Source of the DNA: Dehalococcoidia bacterium
GTDB taxonomy: Bacteria > Chloroflexota > Dehalococcoidia > GIF9 > AB-539-J10
NCBI GenBank assembly: GCA_030612165.1
Contig: JAUWOK010000008.1
Location: 1 to 19,391 of the forward strand
DNA length: 19,391 bases
Reading direction: 5' to 3'
A model generated the notes under the pieces. That model was not told where the DNA came from. It made no database searches and worked only from the letters and a program-made list of their open reading frames with translations. Positions 15,746-19,391 of this stretch are shown one piece after another. The translations under genes and the position numbers were made by a program. The first letter of the stretch is position 1. Every line of letters begins with the position of its first letter.

Positions 15746-17527
15746 ATGCTTAAAAGTCATTATTGTGGAGAATTAAGACGAGCGCATGTTGGGCAAGAGG
15801 TTACCCTGGCTGGCTGGGTACACCGCCGACGTGACCATGGCGGCATGATATTCATTGACCTCCGCGATGAAAAAGGCATAGTTCAGGTAATTTTTGATCC
15901 ACAGACCTCATCAATAGCGCATGAAGCAGCCAGCACACTGCGTAATGAGTATGTGATCCAGGTTACAGGCAAGGTTTCTCTCCGCCTGGAAGGGACCGAA
16001 AATACAAATCTGGCTACAGGGGACATTGAGATTGCAGCCGAAGGGATTGTTATCTTCAACCCCTCCAAAACGCCACCGTTCTATGTCAATGAGGATGTAG
16101 AGGTAGAAGAGAGCCTTTGCCTCAAAAACCGTTACCTGTATTTGAGAAGAACCCGAATGAAAAATAATATTAATCTTCGCTATCGAGCAATTAAAAGTAT
16201 GCGGGATTTTCTTAACGACAGGGGCTTTTTAGAGATTGAAACGCCTATTCTGATAAAGAGCACTCCGGAAGGGGCCAGAGATTATCTTGTGCCCAGCCGT
16301 CTCAACCCCGGCAATTTTTATGCTTTGCCCCAATCTCCCCAGCAGCTCAAACAAATACTCATGGTGGCTGGTTTTGAAAAGTATTTCCAGGTAGCTCGCT
16401 GCTTTCGTGACGAAGACTTAAGAGCTGATCGCCAGCCTGAATTCACCCAACTGGACCTGGAAATGAGCTTTGTCGAAGAAGAAGATATACTCAGGCTCAT
16501 AGAAGACCTTTTTGTTTCCCTGGCGAACTCTGTCGGGTTTACCACAAAGTTGCGAGTGCCCTTCCCCCGCCTCTCTTATCACGAAGCGATGGAGCGCTAT
16601 GGTACGGACAAGCCTGATATACGATTTGGAGTGGAAATCAAAGACATAACCGATATCGCCGCTCAAACCAGTTTCGCAATCTTCTGCTCCGCCGTAGAGA
16701 AAGGCGAAAAAGTAAAGGGGATATGTATTCCCGATTGTGCTCATTACAGCCGGCGTCAAATTGATGAGCTAATCTGTATAGCCAGAAACAGTGGTGCCAG
16801 TGGGCTGATTACCATTGCTTTTGCGGGTGGACTTGGAGCAGACAACATTAAATCAGCGATTGCCAAATATTTAACTCCCGAGCAACTGCATGGCATAACA
16901 AAAAGGTTTGCGGTAAAACCGGGCGATCTTCTTCTCATCGTCGCTGATAAAGAAAAAACAATCTGCAAAGTTCTTGACGAACTTCGTCGCACTATGGCAC
17001 GACGGCTTAATTTCACAGACGATAACGAGCTGGTCTTTGTTTTCGTAACGGATTTTCCTTTGCTGGATTGGAACGAAGAAAAACATTGCTGGGAAAGTAC
17101 ACATCATCCTTTTACCATGCCCAGAGAAGAAGATCTGCCTTTGCTTGAAAGTGCACCATCGGACGTATCTGCTCGACATTATGACATCGTTTGCAACGGT
17201 TGCGAGCTTGGCAGTGGCAGCATAAGGGTCCATAAAAGAGACCTTCAGGAAAAGATTTTTAGCCTTCTGGGGTACAGCCCAGCGGAGGTTGCCAATCGCT
17301 TTGGCGCTCTGCTGCAAGCCTTAGAATATGGCGCTCCTCCACATGGCGGAATTGCAATAGGACTGGATCGTCTGATAATGTTACTTGCCGGCGAGCAAAC
17401 TATCAGAGAAGTCATTGCTTTTCCCAAGAACCAGAACGCCGTTGACATGATGCTTGATGCCCCGTCGCCGGTGGATAATGATCAGCTTGATGAGTTGAAT
17501 CTCAGGCTAAAAGACGAAATACTCTAA
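15746..17527 (+). CDS. aspS: Aspartyl-tRNA synthetase, probably non-discriminating (Asp/Asn)
   Basis: Class IIb synthetase that charges tRNA-Asp and, if non-discriminating, also tRNA-Asn. The 593-residue bacterial-type protein has an N-terminal anticodon-binding OB fold (GWVHRRRDHGG at 24-34), the catalytic domain with TPEGARDYLVPS, QSPQ (196-199), FRDEDLR (220-226) and the motif 3 GLDR (539-542), and the GAD insertion domain (about 300-410) typical of bacteria. His31 and Gly83 (aligned with a Lys in the discriminating E. coli enzyme) are the combination reported for relaxed-specificity AspRS. It sits 40 nt after aroKB with GAGG close to the ATG. TATTAT (15713-15718) in that gap is a possible -10, but no -35 supports it. 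Confidence 0.96.
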   Translation: MLKSHYCGELRRAHVGQEVTLAGWVHRRRDHGGMIFIDLRDEKGIVQVIFDPQTSSIAHEAASTLRNEYVIQVTGKVSLRLEGTENTNLATGDIEIAAEGIVIFNPSKTPPFYVNEDVEVEESLCLKNRYLYLRRTRMKNNINLRYRAIKSMRDFLNDRGFLEIETPILIKSTPEGARDYLVPSRLNPGNFYALPQSPQQLKQILMVAGFEKYFQVARCFRDEDLRADRQPEFTQLDLEMSFVEEEDILRLIEDLFVSLANSVGFTTKLRVPFPRLSYHEAMERYGTDKPDIRFGVEIKDITDIAAQTSFAIFCSAVEKGEKVKGICIPDCAHYSRRQIDELICIARNSGASGLITIAFAGGLGADNIKSAIAKYLTPEQLHGITKRFAVKPGDLLLIVADKEKTICKVLDELRRTMARRLNFTDDNELVFVFVTDFPLLDWNEEKHCWESTHHPFTMPREEDLPLLESAPSDVSARHYDIVCNGCELGSGSIRVHKRDLQEKIFSLLGYSPAEVANRFGALLQALEYGAPPHGGIAIGLDRLIMLLAGEQTIREVIAFPKNQNAVDMMLDAPSPVDNDQLDELNLRLKDEIL

Positions 17528-17543
17528 ATTTATGTGAGGCAAA

Positions 17544-18875
17544 ATGAAAGTAACCCATGAACAAGTAGAACGAAGCCAGGTAGCGATTAGCATAGAGGCT
17601 GAGCGAAATGAAGTAGAGGAGTCCTTGGACAAAGCATATCGTCGCCTGGCGAAAAAGGTGTCCGTTCCTGGTTTTCGTAAAGGAAAAACTCCCAGGAATA
17701 TTCTGGAGCAGCATTTGGGACAGGATACGCTATTTGAGGAAGCGCTGGAACAGTTGATCCCTGATCTTTATCGTCAGGCAATCGAGTCAGAAAAGATAGA
17801 TGTTATTGCTCAACCCAAGATAGAGATTGTCCAAAAAGAACCTCTGGCTTTTAAGGCCACCGTCCCTGTCAGGCCGACCATCAAACTCGGTAATTATCAG
17901 CAAGTAAAGATTGAGCCCGAATCAGAGGAAATCGCTAATTTTAAAATAGATAGCGAAATGGTGGACGAGGTTTTAACACAAATCCAGCAGCAGCAGACAA
18001 GTTGGTCTCCTGTGGACCATCCTGTTCAATTAGGTAATGCAGTTACTTTTAACATTAAAGTTGTTGTAGAAGATAAAATCTTGCTGGACCGCAAAGACAT
18101 GACCTATGAAATAAATGAAAGCACTCCTTTTCCTTTGCCGGGGTTTGCCGAAGCGATGGCAGGCATGCAAAAAAATGAAGAGAAATCTTTCAGCATATCT
18201 GTTCCCGAAGATTATGATTCCAAAGAAATGGCGGGCAAAGATTGCCTCTTTGACGTTTTTGTAGCTGAAATTAAAGAGAAAAACTTGCCAGCTATAGACA
18301 ATGAGCTTGCCCTGAATACAGGCCATGATAGCATGGATGCTCTCAAGCAGAAAATCGCAGCAGATTTACAGGCCAGGGCAGAAAAGAAAAAGGAAGACGA
18401 CCTGCAGCAAAAAGTGGTGGCTGCGGTTACCGATAGCGCAGAGGTAGATTATCCTGAAGTTATGGAAGAAAGAGAACTGGACTGGCTACTCAAAGAGGAT
18501 GCTCGTCGTATGGGATACAGTGACGTAAATGGTTTTTTAGCATTGATCAAGAAGACAGAAGGCGAGTACAAGGAAGCATTGAGGCCAGCTGCGCAGCAAC
18601 GGGTAAAGCAAGCCCTTATCCTGGAGAAAGTAGCAGAGGAAGAAAAGATCGCGGTTGAAGATTCTGACATAGAGAATAAGATCAGTGGACTTCTGGAAAA
18701 TAACAGTGATAGGGAGAACATGGAGAAATTTTTTGCCATGGATTCCGTTAAAGAATCTTTAAAAGACTCTTTATTGATGCAGAAGACCGTAAAATATCTG
18801 GTGCAAATGGCATATGATCATAACCAGGTTTCTCTTCAGGAAAATGAAACCTGTGAAGAAAAAAAGGGGGAATAG
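17544..18875 (+). CDS. tig: Trigger factor (ribosome-associated chaperone and peptidyl-prolyl isomerase)
   Basis: Binds ribosomal protein L23 at the exit tunnel and shields nascent chains. The 443-residue protein has the N-terminal ribosome-binding domain with the signature VPGFRKGKTP (41-50), an FKBP-type isomerase domain (about 150-245; LPGFAEAMAGMQKNEEKSFSISVP) and a long helical, charged C-terminal domain with arms. It begins 16 nt after aspS with GTGAGG 4 nt before the ATG, and is followed after 7 nt by clpP, the order seen in many bacteria (tig-clpP-clpX). Confidence 0.96.
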   Translation: MKVTHEQVERSQVAISIEAERNEVEESLDKAYRRLAKKVSVPGFRKGKTPRNILEQHLGQDTLFEEALEQLIPDLYRQAIESEKIDVIAQPKIEIVQKEPLAFKATVPVRPTIKLGNYQQVKIEPESEEIANFKIDSEMVDEVLTQIQQQQTSWSPVDHPVQLGNAVTFNIKVVVEDKILLDRKDMTYEINESTPFPLPGFAEAMAGMQKNEEKSFSISVPEDYDSKEMAGKDCLFDVFVAEIKEKNLPAIDNELALNTGHDSMDALKQKIAADLQARAEKKKEDDLQQKVVAAVTDSAEVDYPEVMEERELDWLLKEDARRMGYSDVNGFLALIKKTEGEYKEALRPAAQQRVKQALILEKVAEEEKIAVEDSDIENKISGLLENNSDRENMEKFFAMDSVKESLKDSLLMQKTVKYLVQMAYDHNQVSLQENETCEEKKGE

Positions 18876-18882
18876 AAGAAAG

Positions 18883-19391
18883 ATGGAAGCATTATCTCAA
18901 ATTTTGATACCGACAGTAACAGAGAGTAGCCCGCATGGGGAGCGTGCTTTTGACATTTACTCTCTTTTGTTAAGGGAGAGAATTGTTTTTCTGGGCGCAC
19001 CTATTAACGACCAGATAGCTAATTTAGTGATAGCCCAGCTGCTTTATCTGGAGCGCGAAGATCCCGGAAAGGACATCAGCCTTTACGTTCATTGTCCGGG
19101 AGGCATTATCAGCGCCGGGCTGGCCATATACGATACTATGCAGCTTTTGCGCTGCGATGTTTCCACTATATGCGTGGGATTGGCAGCCAGCATGGGAACT
19201 GTGCTTCTCTGTGCCGGAACTAAGGGAAAACGATATGCTCTTCCTAATTCCACCATACATATGCACCAGGCGCTCGGTGGGGCGCAGGGGCAGGCATCCG
19301 ATATTGAAATTGCTGCCCGCGAGATTATGAGGGTGCAGGAAAGGCTTCGTCAAATTATTGCCAGTCATACAGGACAAAGCATGGAAAAGAT
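18883..19391 (+). CDS. clpP: ATP-dependent Clp protease proteolytic subunit (3' end cut by window)
   Basis: Barrel-forming serine peptidase that degrades proteins delivered by ClpX, ClpA or ClpC. The first 169 residues are present and the frame is open at the edge. Catalytic Ser103 in GLAASMG and His128 in IHMHQALGG are 25 residues apart as in E. coli; the catalytic Asp would fall just beyond the window. RERIVFLGAPI, LLYLERED, AIYDTMQ and GQASDIEIAAREI are standard family motifs. The oxyanion-hole loop reads VHCPGG instead of the usual INSPGG, and the GG is kept. It is 7 nt after tig, with a weak AAGAAAG before the ATG and AGGGGG further up. clpX would be the expected next gene. Confidence 0.96.
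   Translation, partial: MEALSQILIPTVTESSPHGERAFDIYSLLLRERIVFLGAPINDQIANLVIAQLLYLEREDPGKDISLYVHCPGGIISAGLAIYDTMQLLRCDVSTICVGLAASMGTVLLCAGTKGKRYALPNSTIHMHQALGGAQGQASDIEIAAREIMRVQERLRQIIASHTGQSMEK

Overview
This is a 19.4 kb stretch of compact bacterial chromosome with mid-range base composition. No mobile element, CRISPR array, rRNA or tRNA was seen, and no gap between genes exceeds 190 bp. The gene content (a mannosylglycerate module beside lepA, alaS, holA, shikimate genes, aspS, tig and clpP) suggests a Chloroflexota bacterium of the Dehalococcoidia type, because mannosylglycerate synthesis is known in Dehalococcoides. That placement is an inference from gene content and should be tested by phylogeny of AlaRS or LepA.

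Left region (1-2819): a compatible-solute module. Mannosyl-3-phosphoglycerate phosphatase (mpgP, 5' part only, minus strand) is divergent from mannosyl-3-phosphoglycerate synthase (mpgS, plus strand). A sugar nucleotidyltransferase follows mpgS and could supply the GDP-mannose. Together they would turn mannose-1-phosphate and 3-phosphoglycerate into mannosylglycerate.

Middle region (2839-7843): four housekeeping genes on alternating strands. A divergent YchF/OLA1-type P-loop ATPase (minus) faces away from holA, the DNA polymerase III delta subunit (plus), across a 76-bp gap. A lepA-mscS pair (minus) then converges on holA. MscS, an osmotic safety valve, lies a few kb from the osmolyte genes.

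Right region (8007-19391): one long, tightly packed plus-strand run of alaS, ruvX, aroE, sppA, aroC, aroKB (a fused shikimate kinase and 3-dehydroquinate synthase), aspS, tig and clpP (cut by the window end). Gaps run from an 8-nt overlap to 40 nt, so it is probably a single transcription unit or a few. It mixes tRNA charging, Holliday-junction/rRNA processing, aromatic amino acid synthesis and protein quality control. AspRS carries the two residues associated with non-discriminating enzymes, which predicts Asn-tRNA formation through an amidotransferase.

The main unexplained signal is in the promoters. mpgP, ychF, holA and lepA each have an extended -10 element (TGnTAnnnT) that ends only 6-11 nt before the start codon, with no usable Shine-Dalgarno. 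This predicts leaderless or nearly leaderless mRNAs. Two of these -10 elements lie in inverted repeats (ATGCTA-CAC-TAGCAT and the perfect palindrome TATGCTAGCATA) between divergent genes, an arrangement that could fire in both directions. alaS differs: it has a ribosome-binding site and a 7-bp inverted repeat bracketing its likely promoter. No wholly new multi-gene system is evident.
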